Assembly: GCA_035914695.1 (NCBI GenBank)
Contig: JAMIQH010000160.1
Location: 1-15,994 of the forward strand
Direction: 5' to 3'
Source of the DNA: JAOSJT01 sp035914695
GTDB lineage: Bacteria; Bacteroidota; Ignavibacteria; SZUA-365
DNA length: 15,994 nucleotides
In this document: positions 15,067 to 15,994 of the stretch, in pieces
How the letters are laid out: each line of letters begins with the position of its first letter
Numbering within the stretch: the stretch's first letter is position 1
The notes under the pieces: model-generated
The model's input: the letters and a program-made list of their open reading frames with translations, nothing else
What the model was told of the DNA's origin: nothing
Database searches by the model: none
Program-made: the position numbers and the translations under genes

Positions 15067-15994
15067 CTATTGACTATGAGTGTGCTCCGCTGCCGCGGCA
15101 GCGCGCCAGGCCGAGGGCGTGTGGCCGGTGATTTTTTTGAAAATGGCGTTGAAGGACGTTTTGGAGGCGAAACCGGCATCGAAGGCCAGCGCCAGTAAGG
15201 TGAATTGGCTCTTGGAGGGATCGAGTAAATCGCGCTTCACCTGCTCCACGCGGTAAGTATTCACGAAATCGAAGAATTTCATCCCCGTCCGCGTGTTGAT
15301 CACCTCGCTCAGATTGTGCGCGCTGACGTCGAGCATGCCCGCGAGGCGGTGCAAGGTGAGTTCGGCGTCGAGATACGGTTTCTCGCTTTGCATCAAGCGC
15401 AACAACCGCGTCACGATCTCCTCCGCTTTGTCCTCGCTCAAGCCCGACTTCCCGTAGGTCGGCCGCGCGTCGCGCACCAAGCCCTCGCCATCGGCGTGCT
15501 GCTCGGCCAAGTCGCGCATGGACGCCGCCACCTCCGGATCGGAGAACACTCCTGTGGTGGTCAGTCCCAAATAGCCCATCGCATACACCATCAACGTACC
15601 GAGCAAGCCCGACACGCCGTAGTACTCCGGCGTGATGACCTCGGTGTAAAGCAACACATTTTCCATCAGGAAGCTGAACCAGCCTAAAAGCACGAGTATG
15701 GTGATGTTGCGCAACCAGCGCAGCCGCACGCGGTGCAGACTGGAGAAATGCTCGCGCAAATGCTCCACATAACGGTACAGCAACAGCAGCGTGCCGCCCA
15801 GATACAGGAAGGCCAGCGCAATGAGTGCGCGGTTGAGCAGCATGAAGCGCCAGGGAAAACCGTACCACGCGTTTTCAAACAGCTCAGCCATGATGCGCTC
15901 GCCGGGCAACAGCAGCAGCGGGAGCATGAACAGCACATAGGCGAGATACGGCAGGGCGTGCAGCACATCCTTGCGCCGCAACCGCCGCGTGGGA
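15067..15994 (-). CDS. Membrane-embedded AraC-family transcriptional regulator (N-terminus cut by window edge)
   Basis: The frame is open to the window edge, so the true start lies outside; 304 residues are counted from a TTG at 15981 used only for numbering. Four hydrophobic segments are visible (about 6-26, 46-69, 91-113, 122-146). A linker follows with the typical entry YGKSGLSEDKAEEIV (176-190) and EKPYLDAELTL (200-210). The two AraC helix-turn-helix motifs are at about 209-228 (LHRLAGMLDVSAHNLSEVIN) and 257-283 (ALAFDAGFASKTSFNAIFKK), ending GHTPSAWR. Bacteroidota carry many such proteins, in which a multi-pass N-terminal part of roughly a hundred or more further residues is thought to sense a membrane or periplasmic signal. 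Target genes are unknown; nothing links it to the neighbouring cargo genes except position. It converges on the second cargo gene. Confidence 0.88.
   Translation of the reverse strand, partial: PTRRLRRKDVLHALPYLAYVLFMLPLLLLPGERIMAELFENAWYGFPWRFMLLNRALIALAFLYLGGTLLLLYRYVEHLREHFSSLHRVRLRWLRNITILVLLGWFSFLMENVLLYTEVITPEYYGVSGLLGTLMVYAMGYLGLTTTGVFSDPEVAASMRDLAEQHADGEGLVRDARPTYGKSGLSEDKAEEIVTRLLRLMQSEKPYLDAELTLHRLAGMLDVSAHNLSEVINTRTGMKFFDFVNTYRVEQVKRDLLDPSKSQFTLLALAFDAGFASKTSFNAIFKKITGHTPSAWRAAAAAEHTHSQ

Overview
The window looks like chromosomal DNA from a member of the FCB group (Bacteroidota, Kapabacteria or Ignavibacteriota-like) with a G+C-rich genome. Three of the five genes end in a type A sorting domain of the type IX secretion system (T9SS). 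A fourth encodes an outer-membrane OmpA-type protein. Two spots match the Bacteroidota promoter layout (TTG-like box, 19 bases, TAnnTTTG). The exact phylum is an inference from these traits. No rRNA, tRNA, transposase or CRISPR array was seen.

Layout from left to right. (1) 1-2006, minus strand: an OmpA-family protein with an N-terminal beta-barrel, a 14-proline linker and two OmpA-like domains, cut at its extreme C-terminus by the window edge. (2) 2147-8383, minus strand: a 2078-residue secreted protein with a BNR/Ycf48-like propeller, 14 tandem ASH/choice-of-anchor-D-type beta-sandwich repeats, a cohesin-like domain and a T9SS tail. (3) 8384-9121: a divergent intergenic region with a good Bacteroidota promoter and a 410-base leader for the next gene. 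(4) 9122-11230 and 12060-14189, plus strand: two full-length paralogous T9SS cargo proteins of 702 and 709 residues. (5) 14190-15066: a repeat-rich non-coding block with a strong terminator, a 17-bp tandem array, a 57-bp tandem array carrying a 13-base palindrome, and several dispersed modules. (6) 15067-15994, minus strand: the C-terminal part of a membrane-embedded AraC-type regulator, cut by the window edge.

Working together: the three T9SS cargoes should be exported by Sec, folded in the periplasm and carried across the outer membrane, to be released or anchored at the surface. The OmpA protein would tie the outer membrane to peptidoglycan. No T9SS machinery gene lies in the window. Whether the AraC-type regulator controls any of these genes is unknown.

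The most striking observation is in the giant protein. The cysteines of its 14 repeats occupy two sites, and the early site of repeat n is occupied exactly when the late site of repeat n+1 is occupied, at all 13 junctions. This predicts a chain of nine inter-domain disulfide staples between neighbouring repeats.
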